A stretch of DNA of 53,828 nucleotides from positions 1 through 53,828 of the forward strand of contig JAQTNV010000023.1 in the NCBI GenBank assembly GCA_028713675.1, in the 5' to 3' direction. A program made the translations under genes and the position numbers. Each line of letters begins with the position of its first letter. Within the stretch, counting starts at the first letter, position 1. This document shows positions 34,501-41,095 of the stretch, one piece after another. The notes under the pieces are model-generated. The model had not been told where the DNA came from. It saw only the letters and a program-made list of their open reading frames with translations, and did no database searches. The DNA is from a bacterium (GTDB lineage: Bacteria > Desulfobacterota > JAPLJL01).

Positions 34501-34999
34501 GGATGGCCCTTCCTCCGCCCGGATCGGGATTATCTGCCACCGGGTCCTGGAGAGGTGTGATTTCCCCGTTCTGGCGGATCCGGGCTTCGATCTTTCGGAA
34601 GCGGTGGACCGGGCGGCCCGGGATTTGAGCCCGGAAACCGAGCGGCCGGATCCGGAAACCCGGGACGAAGCCCGGAGCCTACTGGAAGGCTTTATCCGGT
34701 CCGATATATTTTCCGGGATCCGGGCGGAGAAAATCCTCGGAAAGGAAATACCGTTTACTATTCCCTGGGAAGGCAAGGTGATGGAGGGAATCATCGATCT
34801 GGTTTACGAGCGGGAGGGAGAGACGATCGTGGCGGATTATAAAACCGATTCGGTTGCGGAGGGCGAAATCCCGGAGCGGGCGGAAAAGTATCGGCTCCAG
34901 CGGGAGGTTTACCTGGAGGCCGTCCGCCGGGGATTGGGGATAGAAAACCCTCGCTTCCAGCTGATTTTTCTCCGGCCGGCCAAAGGGATTTATCTTTAA
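31571..34999 (+). CDS. AddA-like helicase-nuclease
   Basis: Up to 1142 residues. An ATP-dependent UvrD-type helicase with a C-terminal nuclease, working with the AddB-like protein on double-strand breaks. Seen: Q motif DQRQRAV, Walker A AGAGTGKT (about 47-54), LVDEFQDTDPIQYQ (about 391), GDPKQAIYTFRRAD, VISIHKAKGLEFPFV (about 775), YVALTRARERL, and a PD-(D/E)XK nuclease with GIIDLVYE and ADYKTD (about 1073-1092). It is slightly shorter than classical AddA. The first possible start (TTG 31571) lies in a repeat; the ATG at 31598 or a GTG at 31639, just before the Q motif, is more believable. Confidence 0.92.
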   Translation: MTNESQRNPMKQKVGQGFNLAGNVEIPDSDQRQRAVTETGRNVVLVAGAGTGKTTILVKRIAETVLGQGIPLTQVVALTFTEKAAAEMKIRLGQKLAQMHGSLSAERGGKEEGETGDLCGRHGLAPDDLRARIEAAREVLEQAQIGTIHSFCAHLLRLYPLEARVSPGFQVDEGAVFEEFLNRKWGEWIESELKLGNPREPEWREILGLIRLEDLGRVARALSDFEIPLPAPDWELGEEARLAVRLEEFSLRLQDLVTRLKQVKSVILLEKLERIGEIVRMIRERDPGKDQAVSEFISSGGAPKPSTKWSEEDRELATRLYDEGMELVQVNPRAAGMVFRLLLPFIRSFREEYLAEGWVNFSGLLSLARDLLFRHPEVRRELKQKFRAILVDEFQDTDPIQYQIILLLAEKVEGKASSWDGLELEPGKLFIVGDPKQAIYTFRRADIEAYEEVLERVLRRTGVHLDLFTNFRSHPGIIDFVNRVFDGGARPGLGLIEARAGVQPSYHAIQSSRKQEFPCQKLEMILVDNPGGGLSADEARRGEAELMVRWIRETVGETIPDPEKGSRKSGYSDIALLLRSFTPVSIYLEAFKEAGIPYVIQGEKTFFSAQEVLDFHNLLKAVADPQDQLALVGVLRSPLGGLNDREIYELKARSGLSYLDPSPSCPPGLAPLFRSLRELNALSRQLSLPEIIDEVFARTYIREVTVSGHLGEQKLANLEKIRSRAAEMALPGGRPFGPGLSDFVRILEKSRRELKEEGESPLADETVEAVRVISIHKAKGLEFPFVILADLHRLERGVEEDQPVRADRRGQSLGLSLPGVKSLSAIELIQKEGQRKEEEEKRVLYVALTRARERLLLTGSARYEENTWLRQIARALETDFQEQKTGRLDPGGGVRIDFSIYEFNPARAPRRRAAARAGKPRDFCRISEFWKGREEFYRNVSPRFLSPTGLNKEEEVIAPALTGEDGGRKSRRPGPAGDGPSSARIGIICHRVLERCDFPVLADPGFDLSEAVDRAARDLSPETERPDPETRDEARSLLEGFIRSDIFSGIRAEKILGKEIPFTIPWEGKVMEGIIDLVYEREGETIVADYKTDSVAEGEIPERAEKYRLQREVYLEAVRRGLGIENPRFQLIFLRPAKGIYL

Positions 35000-35018
35000 G
35001 CGTAACCCCCAGGTTTGC

Positions 35019-35088
35019 GGGTTCCGGGTTCAACGTTCAAGATTCAGAGGTTAAAGGTCCAATATTTGGTCAAAGCGCAAAGTGTAAA
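35019..35088 (+). repeat. 7-bp-period array
   Basis: Ten 7-bp steps, among them GGGTTCC, GGGTTCA, ACGTTCA and AGATTCA, drift gradually to GCGCAAA and GTGTAAA. It fills the gap between the AddA-like gene and the glycosyltransferase at 35116. Confidence 0.7.
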
Positions 35089-35115
35089 TAGCCAAGTCTT
35101 TAAATTCGAAACCCG

Positions 35116-36042
35116 ATGATCATCGCCCAGATAATCAAGTCCCGCGTTCCCCCCGTCGGGTACGGCGGGACCGAAAGGGTTGTGGACTGGCTGTCCCGGG
35201 CGCTGATCCGTCTGGGGCACCGGGTGGTTTTAGTGGCGCCGCCGGGCAGCCGGCTGGCCGGCGGCGAGCTGGTGGAAATTCCCCCCGGGGCAAATTCCCC
35301 GGATGAAATCATGGCGCTGGTCCCTCCGGAAGCTGAACTGCTGCATTTCTGTTTCCCGCCGGGAAAGGAGCCCTCCCGTCCCGGCCTGGTCACGATTCAT
35401 GGCAACATGGGATTCGATGAAGTCCCCGGCCGCAACACCGTTTTTTTAAGCCGGGACCACGCCCGGCGTCACGGCTCCCGGCACTTTGTCTATAACGGGC
35501 TGGACCCGGATGATTACGAGTTCCGCCGCGAGAAGGATGATTATTTCCTTTTCCTCTCCAAGTTTCTTTTCCGGAAGGGTCTGGACGCCGCCCTCGGCCT
35601 GGCCCGTGATCTGGATTTAAACCTGGTGGCCGCGGGGGGCCGGCGCCCTTCCTGGCGGAAAAAAACCAGGTTCGTCGGAGATGTGGGCGGAGAGGAAAAA
35701 CGGAGGCTCCTGGCCGGGGCCCGGGCCCTGATTTTCCCGATCCGCTGGCCCGAGCCGTTCGGCCTGGTGGTGATCGAGGCCCTCGCGAGCGGAACTCCGG
35801 TGATCGCCGCCAGGGTGGGATCCTTGCCGGAAATCATAACCCCGGAAACGGGGTTTTTATGCGATACCTATGATGACTTTGTCCGGGCGATCGGCCGGGT
35901 GGGCGAAATCGATCCGGAGGCCTGCCGGAAAAGGGTTGAGGAATTATTTACCTCCGAATGCATGGCCCGGAATTATCTGCGTTATTACGGACAGATCCTG
36001 GAAAAGGGCGGGGTGGGAGAAAAATCCCTGGCGGAAGAATAA
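35116..36042 (+). CDS. GT4-family glycosyltransferase
   Basis: A 308-residue GT-B glycosyltransferase. N-terminal half: VPPVGYGGTERVVDWLS (family-4 acceptor-side signature) and HRVVLVAPPGS. C-terminal half: FPIRWPEPFGLVVIEALASGTPVIA, with the E(x7)E-type Glu residues that hold the nucleotide sugar, then VGSLPEIITPETGFL. It is shorter than most GT4 enzymes (350-400), mainly in the central linker. It adds sugars to glycans or lipids at the inner membrane; the acceptor is unknown. No SD. It converges with the GT2 gene, 12 bp apart. Confidence 0.88.
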   Translation: MIIAQIIKSRVPPVGYGGTERVVDWLSRALIRLGHRVVLVAPPGSRLAGGELVEIPPGANSPDEIMALVPPEAELLHFCFPPGKEPSRPGLVTIHGNMGFDEVPGRNTVFLSRDHARRHGSRHFVYNGLDPDDYEFRREKDDYFLFLSKFLFRKGLDAALGLARDLDLNLVAAGGRRPSWRKKTRFVGDVGGEEKRRLLAGARALIFPIRWPEPFGLVVIEALASGTPVIAARVGSLPEIITPETGFLCDTYDDFVRAIGRVGEIDPEACRKRVEELFTSECMARNYLRYYGQILEKGGVGEKSLAEE

Positions 36043-36054
36043 CCCCCAAGTCGT

Positions 36055-36936
36055 CTATTTGATCAATTTGTAATTTTTATACTCCCCGATCCGGTACCCG
36101 CCCAGAAATTTATTCTCGAGGTAGGTTAAAGCCCGGTTCCAGGGCCGGTTGTGTTCATGTCTGACCGCCGGGTTCTCGGACACACTCCAGTCCTTCCCGG
36201 CGATCCTCCCGGCCATCACCCGGGGATGGGTGCCGGTGAAGAGGGCCAGGTGCTTCAGGCTTCCGTATTCGAAACTGGCTTCCCGGTCCGGGTGATGTTT
36301 TTTTACCCATTCCTGGTCGTGATGGACCGAGTCCAGGGCGATCTGTTTCTTCTTCATCGTGCGGGGATTCCGCACCCAGCCATAGTGGTAAACCGCGGCG
36401 CCGGAATGGGCCACCCGGAGTTTCCGGCCGTCCCGGCGGAAGCCCTGGGCGCTTTTCCAGGAGGAAACCCCGATCCCGTTGCGGATCACCCGGACCTCCC
36501 GGCGGTACCAGTGGCGGTCCCGCTGGCAGGTTTCGTAGCTTCCCCAGAAATGGACATAATCGAAGAGCAGGCCTTCCACTTCCGGACGGTTTAAATTCCG
36601 TTCCATCGCCTCCCGGACGACCGGCAGGAATTTTTCGTGGACCACCTCGTCGGCCTGCAGGTAAAAGCACCAGTCCCCGGTGCAGCGGGAAAGGGCCCGG
36701 TTTGTCTCCTCCGCGTTGATGGCGCCGTGCACAAAGAGCCGGGGGTCCCAGACCGATTCGATGATGTTTACCTTGGGATCGCAGATGGCGCGGATCGCCT
36801 CGGTGGTTCCGTCCCGCGAATCGCCGGCGGCGACCCAGAACTCGTCCACCAGGGGGAGGATCGAGGAGATCGCTTCCACGACGGGGTAATCGAGTTCGAG
36901 GGCGTTTTTGACGAAGGTAAAGCCGCTGATTTTCAT
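36055..36936 (-). CDS. GT2-like glycosyltransferase
   Basis: A 293-residue protein, GT-A fold. Seen: FVKNALELDYPVVEAISS at the start, DSRDGTTEAI, and the metal-binding region near FYLQADEVVHE (residues about 90-101), where a DxD-like Asp lies. The rest is specific to this subfamily, with WSAQGFRRDGRKL-like and HYGWVRNP stretches. It is the last gene of the mos-tup minus-strand group, starting 12 bp after the tupC stop with AGGA as ribosome site. Functional link to the metal genes is not evident. Confidence 0.82.
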   Translation of the reverse strand: MKISGFTFVKNALELDYPVVEAISSILPLVDEFWVAAGDSRDGTTEAIRAICDPKVNIIESVWDPRLFVHGAINAEETNRALSRCTGDWCFYLQADEVVHEKFLPVVREAMERNLNRPEVEGLLFDYVHFWGSYETCQRDRHWYRREVRVIRNGIGVSSWKSAQGFRRDGRKLRVAHSGAAVYHYGWVRNPRTMKKKQIALDSVHHDQEWVKKHHPDREASFEYGSLKHLALFTGTHPRVMAGRIAGKDWSVSENPAVRHEHNRPWNRALTYLENKFLGGYRIGEYKNYKLIK

Positions 36937-36948
36937 TTTTTTATTTTC

Positions 36949-37953
36949 CTAGGAATGGATTTTCACCGCCTCCGGTCCGATCGTCACCGTGACCGTTGAT
37001 CCCAGGTTGATTTTAAGTCTGGTGAATCTTTCCCGGGAAATAAAGACGACTACTTCGATTTCACCGGAAATCGTCAGCCGGACCGTCTCCCTTTCCAGGA
37101 TCGCTTTGGTCACCGTTCCCGAGAGGCATCCGGGGTTTTCTCCGGGCCCCGGGGCGGGAATGATTTCCATTTTGTCCGGGTCCAGGGAGACCTGGACCTT
37201 TCCTTCCGGCCCGGACCTGACGGGGAATTCCACCCCGGGCGAGAGCCGGAGGAATTTATTTCCGCTCCGGGTTTCAACCCGGGCGCTGAGAAAATTCTCC
37301 GGGGTCGGACCGGCGCATTTTCCCTCGAGGAGGAAAAGGATCTCGTCGGCCAGGCGGTGGGCCTGGGGCGGGGTGTGGGTGGCGATAATCACGGTCCGGC
37401 CGTAATCGGTTTTCTGCTTCAGAATCAGCTCCTCCACCTGGCCGGTGTGGGCGCGGTCGACGTTGGCGGTCGGCTCATCCAGGAGCAGGACCTCGGTGCC
37501 GAGGGCCAGGGCCCGGGTGATGGCCACCCTTTGGTATTCCCCTCCGGAAAGCTCACGGGAGGAGCGGTCGGCCAGGTGCTCGAGCTCAGCGAGCTTCAGA
37601 TGTTCCTGGACCCGGGACCGGATCTCCTCCTTTTTCATCCCGCGCAATTTGAGCCCGTAGGCGAGATTCTGGTAAACCGAGCCGGAAAAAAGATAGGGCG
37701 ATTGATGCAGCAGGGTCATTCTCCGGCGGATTACGGAATCTTCATCCGCTCCGGCCGCTTCCCGGCCGTCGCAGAGGATTTTCCCCCGGGCCGGAGAGAG
37801 CAGGAGATTAATGGCCTTGAGCAGGGTGGTCTTACCCGAGCCGTTGGGGCCGATGATGGCGTAGATCCGGCCTTCGCCGAAACTCAGTTCCGGGATGGAA
37901 AGAACAACCCGGCGGTTGAATTGGACTTCGAGATCTTTTATTTCAATCCGCAT
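36949..37953 (-). CDS. tupC: Tungstate/molybdate ABC transporter ATP-binding protein (TupC-like)
   Basis: A 334-residue ATPase that powers uptake of tungstate or molybdate with the permease at 38048. Seen: Walker A GPNGSGKTT, Q-loop LLHQSPYLF, signature ELSGGEYQRVAI, Walker B LLLDEPTAN and the switch His in IIATHT. After about residue 235 comes a TOBE/Mop-like oxyanion-sensing domain ending in VTVTIGPEAVKI. Its start codon is preceded directly by a (YAAAACAC) octamer array instead of a Shine-Dalgarno sequence. The periplasmic binding protein (TupA) is absent from the window. Tungstate is preferred over molybdate because the permease is TupB-like; this is inference. Confidence 0.85.
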   Translation of the reverse strand: MRIEIKDLEVQFNRRVVLSIPELSFGEGRIYAIIGPNGSGKTTLLKAINLLLSPARGKILCDGREAAGADEDSVIRRRMTLLHQSPYLFSGSVYQNLAYGLKLRGMKKEEIRSRVQEHLKLAELEHLADRSSRELSGGEYQRVAITRALALGTEVLLLDEPTANVDRAHTGQVEELILKQKTDYGRTVIIATHTPPQAHRLADEILFLLEGKCAGPTPENFLSARVETRSGNKFLRLSPGVEFPVRSGPEGKVQVSLDPDKMEIIPAPGPGENPGCLSGTVTKAILERETVRLTISGEIEVVVFISRERFTRLKINLGSTVTVTIGPEAVKIHS

Positions 37954-37957
37954 AAAT

Positions 37958-38013
37958 GTGTTTTAGTGTTTTGGTGTTTTGGTGTTTTAGTGTTTTAGCT
38001 TTTTGGTTTTAGC
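37958..38013 (-). repeat. 8-bp-period array at the tupC start
   Basis: On the plus strand GTGTTTTA or GTGTTTTG repeats five times from 37958 at exact 8-bp spacing, followed by GCTTTTTG and GTTTTAGC. In the transcript it reads as YAAAACAC units and ends 4 bases before the tupC ATG. Confidence 0.9.
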
Positions 38014-38019
38014 AAAATA

Positions 38020-38051
38020 CCAACAACTAACTTACCAACTTACCAACTCAC
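38020..38051 (-). repeat. 8-bp array overlapping the tupB stop
   Basis: Plus-strand units TACCAACT (38033 and 38041) with AACTAACT before and CAACTCAC after. In the transcript it is GT-rich (GTGAGTTGG onward) and contains the tupB stop codon (TGA, 38048-38050). Confidence 0.85.
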
Positions 38052-38740
38052 TTTTTATATCCCTGCAGATACTGCAGCAGAATATTGATTCCCAGGGCCA
38101 CGGCGAGCAGGATAAATCCGAGGGCGAGAGCGAACCCGAATTCCCCCTTGCTGTGTTCCAGGGCGATCGCGGTGGTGATCGTGCGGGTGAATCCCTTGAT
38201 GTTGCCGCCCAGGATGACCGCCGCCCCGATCTCGGCGATCGCCCGCCCGAAGCCGGTGATCACCGCCGCCAGGACCTGGAACCGGGCTTCGACGATGATC
38301 TGGGCCGCCACCTGCCAGCCTCTGGCCCCGAGCGTCAGGGCGGTTTCCCGGATCCGCGCCTCGATTCCCTGGACGGCGGAGATGGTCAGGGCGGTGACGA
38401 TCGGAGACACCAGGATAAACTGGCCGATGCTCATGGCGTTGGGGGTGAAGAGCAGATCCAGGAATCCCAGGGGCCCGCGCCGGGAAATGAACGAATAGAC
38501 GAAAAGCCCGACTACCACGGTGGGCAGGGCCAGCAGAGTGTTCAGGATCACGATGACCGGGCGTTTCCCACGGAAATCATTCGTTCCGATCAGGATTCCG
38601 AGCGGGACGCCGACCAGGGCCGCCAGGAAAATGGCGACCAGGGAAACCCGGAGGGAAGTGAAGACCACTTCCATTACCTCCGGGTCGAGGGAGAAAATCA
38701 GCTGAAAGGCGCGGATGATTCCTTCGTAAAGATAATCCAT
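38048..38740 (-). CDS. tupB: Tungstate ABC transporter permease (TupB-like)
   Basis: A 230-residue inner-membrane permease with about five helices. Seen: SLRVSLVAIFLAALVGVPLG, LNTLLALPTVVVGLFVYSF, the EAA loop region RETALTLGARGWQVA, and EIGAAVILGGNIKGFTRTITTAIALE, which strongly recalls TupB/WtpB. It forms the membrane pore for the TupC ATPase downstream in the transcript. Length fits TupB. No SD is present: the start codon is preceded by an AC-rich octamer array (38748-38845). Confidence 0.9.
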   Translation of the reverse strand: MDYLYEGIIRAFQLIFSLDPEVMEVVFTSLRVSLVAIFLAALVGVPLGILIGTNDFRGKRPVIVILNTLLALPTVVVGLFVYSFISRRGPLGFLDLLFTPNAMSIGQFILVSPIVTALTISAVQGIEARIRETALTLGARGWQVAAQIIVEARFQVLAAVITGFGRAIAEIGAAVILGGNIKGFTRTITTAIALEHSKGEFGFALALGFILLAVALGINILLQYLQGYKK

Positions 38741-38747
38741 AAAATCA

Positions 38748-38845
38748 GAGAGTTAGTAAGTTGGTGAGTTGGAAGGTTTGTTTAGCCATGTAAATCAACG
38801 AGTTGATAAGTTGGCGCGTTGGCAGGTTGGTGAATTTGCAAGTTG
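38748..38845 (-). repeat. Long 8-bp array upstream of tupB
   Basis: On the plus strand AGTTAGTA (38751), AGTTGGTG (38759) and AGTTGGAA (38767) are 8 bp apart, and a second block from 38803 has TTGATAAG, TTGGCGCG, TTGGCAGG and TTGGTGAA, also 8 bp apart, separated by a 20-bp interruption. In the transcript the array is AC-rich. Confidence 0.85.
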
Positions 38846-38889
38846 TTTAATTTGAATATTATTTTTAAAGTCATTTTGAATATATTTTA

Positions 38890-38922
38890 CCAACACACCA
38901 ACTTTCAAACACACTAACTCAC
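38890..38922 (-). repeat. Left arm of 33-bp inverted repeat, after mosB stop
   Basis: Begins CCAACACAC and ends ACTAACTCAC on the plus strand, in the octamer family. The complement of 39700-39732 matches it at 28 of 33 positions, with nine bases matched at one end and ten at the other. It starts 4 bp after the mosB-like stop codon (read on the minus strand). Confidence 0.85.
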
Positions 38923-38926
38923 GATT

Positions 38927-39745
38927 TTATCGGTAGATGATCGTTCCGGCCGGTTCGCCCCGCAACGCCTTCCCCATCTGTCCCGGCCTCAGTCCGTTGA
39001 TAATCTGGATCCGGCGGATGTGCCTGGCGTCGGTCATGAATTTAAGCACCGAGCGTTCTATGATCAGGTCCTCGAGGTCGAGCGCCAGGAGTTTCCGGAC
39101 GCTGATTTTCCTGATCAGTTTGACCTTTTTTCCTTTTTTCGGATCCCCGGTGTAGAGCCCGTCCTCGTCTTTAATATAAATCAGGGAGCGGACTCCCAGG
39201 GTTTCCGCCAGGAGGAAGACCCCGGCATCGGTCCGGCACTCAGGAATCCGGCCCACCCGGGGAGGCTCTTCCCAGTATTCGTAAGGGGGCATCCCGGCCA
39301 GAATCGGAAGAGAGCCCGAAGCCAGGTATATTGGGAGCATCTCCAGGTGATCGTTCGGGACGTAAATGCCTCCATGGGAGGCCAGGAGCATGTGCAGGAT
39401 CCGGGCGTTCTGCCGGGAAACCGATTCCCCCAGCTTGGCGATGATCCCGGTCGGCATTCCGAGATCCAGCGCGACGCTGTAGGCGTGGCGGGAACGGGTC
39501 CCCCCGCCGGTGCCGATGATGATCCGGTGTTTCTTCCGGAGGCGGGTGATTTCCCGGAGGAGGGGAAAGACCGCGGCTTTTCCCCGGTCCATGATGGATT
39601 GACCCCCGATTTTGACCAGGTGGGCGTCCGGCAGCATCCGGACGACCCGTCCGCGAATGGATCGGGTTTCCAAATCAAGATCGGAGATGTCTAAATTCTG
39701 TGAGTTAGTAAGTTTGTGAGTTTGTGTGTTGGCAGGACTGATCAT
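38927..39745 (-). CDS. mosB: Molybdenum storage protein-like subunit (beta-like)
   Basis: A 272-residue amino-acid-kinase-fold protein. In Azotobacter the MosA/MosB complex stores molybdate or tungstate as polyoxometalate clusters inside a protein cage, using ATP. Seen: VKIGGQSIMDRGKAAV, IGTGGGTRSRHAYS, LASHGGIYV, GMPPYEYW, ECRTDAGVFLLAE and IKDEDGLYTGDP, all close to what I recall of MosB; the beta assignment is from memory. Residues about 4-15 are encoded by a repeat array (39700-39732), so the N-terminus may be recently extended. It starts 2 bp after the four-helix-bundle gene and is followed by tupB. Confidence 0.78.
   Translation of the reverse strand: MISPANTQTHKLTNSQNLDISDLDLETRSIRGRVVRMLPDAHLVKIGGQSIMDRGKAAVFPLLREITRLRKKHRIIIGTGGGTRSRHAYSVALDLGMPTGIIAKLGESVSRQNARILHMLLASHGGIYVPNDHLEMLPIYLASGSLPILAGMPPYEYWEEPPRVGRIPECRTDAGVFLLAETLGVRSLIYIKDEDGLYTGDPKKGKKVKLIRKISVRKLLALDLEDLIIERSVLKFMTDARHIRRIQIINGLRPGQMGKALRGEPAGTIIYR
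39700..39732 (-). repeat. Right arm of 33-bp inverted repeat, inside mosB 5' end
   Basis: Plus strand begins GTGAGTTAG and ends GTGTGTTGG, with 8-bp steps AGTTAGTA (39703), AGTTTGTG (39711 and 39719). It is translated as the N-terminal residues of the mosB-like protein (AC-rich sense, Thr/His/Lys/Asn/Ser residues). Confidence 0.85.
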
Positions 39746-39747
39746 AA

Positions 39748-40116
39748 TTATTCTCGGAAATTATCAATCGAATTAATCAGCGAGGTAAGCATTTTCGAAA
39801 TTACATAGCATTCCTGGTAAAGAGAATCATGTTTGACCTCGGTAATTTCTTTTTGGAGAAGAGCAATTTTTAAAGCGGGAATACATTCAAATGCAGAAGC
39901 TACGGAAGTATGCAGAAATTGTTTTTTTTCCTTTTTATATTTTCTCCCGATTCCCTCGGCAATGTTATTTGCAATAGAGAGAGATGATCTTCTGAGTTGA
40001 TCTCCGAGGGATGATTGATGCTTGGGTTTAAATTCTTCGCTGACATTAAATATCTCGTTAATAAATTCAATCGATTTTTGATAAACATCAAGATTTTCAA
40101 AAATGAATTTATTCAT
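39748..40116 (-). CDS. Four-helix-bundle protein (S23/IVP/Avd-like)
   Basis: A 122-residue helical protein of the four-helix-bundle family that includes proteins encoded in 23S rRNA intervening sequences and the Avd subunit of diversity-generating retroelements. Seen: ENLDVYQKSIEF at the start, LGDQLRRSSLSIANNIAEGIGR (the family hallmark) and a final helix VISKMLTSLINSIDN. A good SD (AAGGAT) is present. It is strikingly AT-rich compared with the flanking mos genes, and lies between two complementary octamer arrays (39700-39732 and 40143-40168), so it looks inserted. Relatives bind structured RNA; its own function is unknown. Confidence 0.85.
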   Translation of the reverse strand: MNKFIFENLDVYQKSIEFINEIFNVSEEFKPKHQSSLGDQLRRSSLSIANNIAEGIGRKYKKEKKQFLHTSVASAFECIPALKIALLQKEITEVKHDSLYQECYVISKMLTSLINSIDNFRE

Positions 40117-40142
40117 TGGTTATCCTTACCTGTTTTCTTTTA

Positions 40143-40168
40143 CCAACACACTAACTTACCAACTAACG
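40143..40168 (-). repeat. 8-bp array encoding the mosA C-terminus and stop
   Basis: Plus strand CCAACACAC (40143-40151) followed by TAACTTACCAACTAAC. In the transcript GTTAGTTGGTAA supplies the last residues (V-S-W) and the stop codon of the mosA-like gene. CCAACACAC is the exact complement of GTGTGTTGG at 39724-39732. Confidence 0.85.
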
Positions 40169-40983
40169 TCTTTATAAATGACTGTGCCGACTTTCTTCCC
40201 TGCTAGTGCCTTGGTCAGGTTGCCGGGGATGAGGCCGTTGATGATCCTCACCTCGGTGGTGTTCCGGGCCTGGAGAAGCAGTTCGACCACCTTCCTCTCC
40301 AGCGGGAGCCCGGGCAGGTTCAGGTCCAGCAATTCGCGGGCGCCGATCCGCGGGATCAGGCGGGCGTTTTTGTTTTTCCGGGGATCGGCGGTATAGAGGC
40401 CGTCCACGTCCTTGAGCAGAATGAGAGGGCGGGTGCCGAAGGTTTCTGAAAAAAGAAACATTCCGGTATCGGAACCGTGAGGAGGAATCCGGCCCCGGGG
40501 CGGAGGCTGTTCCCAGTATTGATAAGGCGGCATGGCCGTGATCACCGGGATGGCTCCGCTGGCCAGGTAAAGCGGCAGTTCCTCGAAATGCTCCTGGGGG
40601 GTCCTGATCGCGCCGTGTTTTGCCAGGAGCACCTGGAGCATCAGGGCGTTCTGCTCCGACATGGCCTTGGCGATGGTGGCCAGACCCCCGGTAGGAAGCC
40701 CCAGATCCACCCCGAGGGAATAGGTGTGACGCTCCCGCGCTCCGCCGCCCACCCCGATTATCAATTGATATTTACGGCGCAGGCGCCCGATTTCCTCCAC
40801 CAGGTTTTCCAGCCCGGTTTTTCCCCGGTCCATGATGCTGCGCCCGCCGATTTTAATCGGATCGACTTCCGGCAGGATACGGAATTCCTCCCGGATCCTG
40901 GTTCCGCGGATAACCTTTTTGCTGACGAGGGACTCCCGCATCAGGCGGGAGATCAGGTGCTTTCGCGTGTCTTTTCTAATCAT
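40156..40983 (-). CDS. mosA: Molybdenum storage protein-like subunit (alpha-like)
   Basis: A 275-residue amino-acid-kinase-fold protein, paralogue of the gene at 38927 and probably its partner in a hetero-oligomeric cage storing molybdate or tungstate. Seen: IKIGGRSIMDRG, IGVGGGARERHTYSLG, AMPPYQYWEQPPPRGRIPP, SDTGMFLFSE and LKDVDGLYTADP. Subunit identity is from memory of MosA (KIGGR start). It is the first gene of the minus-strand operon mosA-4HB-mosB-tupB-tupC-GT2, 85 bp after a promoter-like site (41068-41095). Related UMP kinases are an alternative, but the paired genes and metal-transport context favour storage. Confidence 0.75.
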   Translation of the reverse strand: MIRKDTRKHLISRLMRESLVSKKVIRGTRIREEFRILPEVDPIKIGGRSIMDRGKTGLENLVEEIGRLRRKYQLIIGVGGGARERHTYSLGVDLGLPTGGLATIAKAMSEQNALMLQVLLAKHGAIRTPQEHFEELPLYLASGAIPVITAMPPYQYWEQPPPRGRIPPHGSDTGMFLFSETFGTRPLILLKDVDGLYTADPRKNKNARLIPRIGARELLDLNLPGLPLERKVVELLLQARNTTEVRIINGLIPGNLTKALAGKKVGTVIYKDVSW

Positions 40984-41067
40984 CGGTGCTGGCGGGTTTC
41001 CGCTTTAACTTGACCCTCTTTGCCCGCATATCGTAATAAAATCCGGGTGCTCTGGAAAATTTCTTTT

Positions 41068-41095
41068 ATTCTAATGGAAAGCGGAACAGTTTCAA
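41068..41095 (-). promoter_or_regulatory. Sigma-70-like promoter of the mos-tup operon
   Basis: Minus strand TTGAAA, 16 bp, TAGAAT, 85 bp upstream of the mosA-like ATG. Same -10 and spacing as the promoter at 12873-12900. The rest of the 41100-41448 gap shows no gene or motif I recognise. Confidence 0.55.

Noticed and set aside
38748..38922. Inverted arrays as rho-independent terminators
   Set aside because: The arms are not GC-rich and have no T-tract in the direction of transcription.
38890..39732. Insertion sequence based on inverted repeats
   Set aside because: No transposase lies between the arms and no target duplication is clear; reported instead as a cassette-like structure.
39748..40116. 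Diversity-generating retroelement with the Avd-like gene as accessory and the 41595 C-terminal lectin-like domain as target
   Set aside because: No reverse transcriptase and no template repeat of the C-terminal region is visible in the window.
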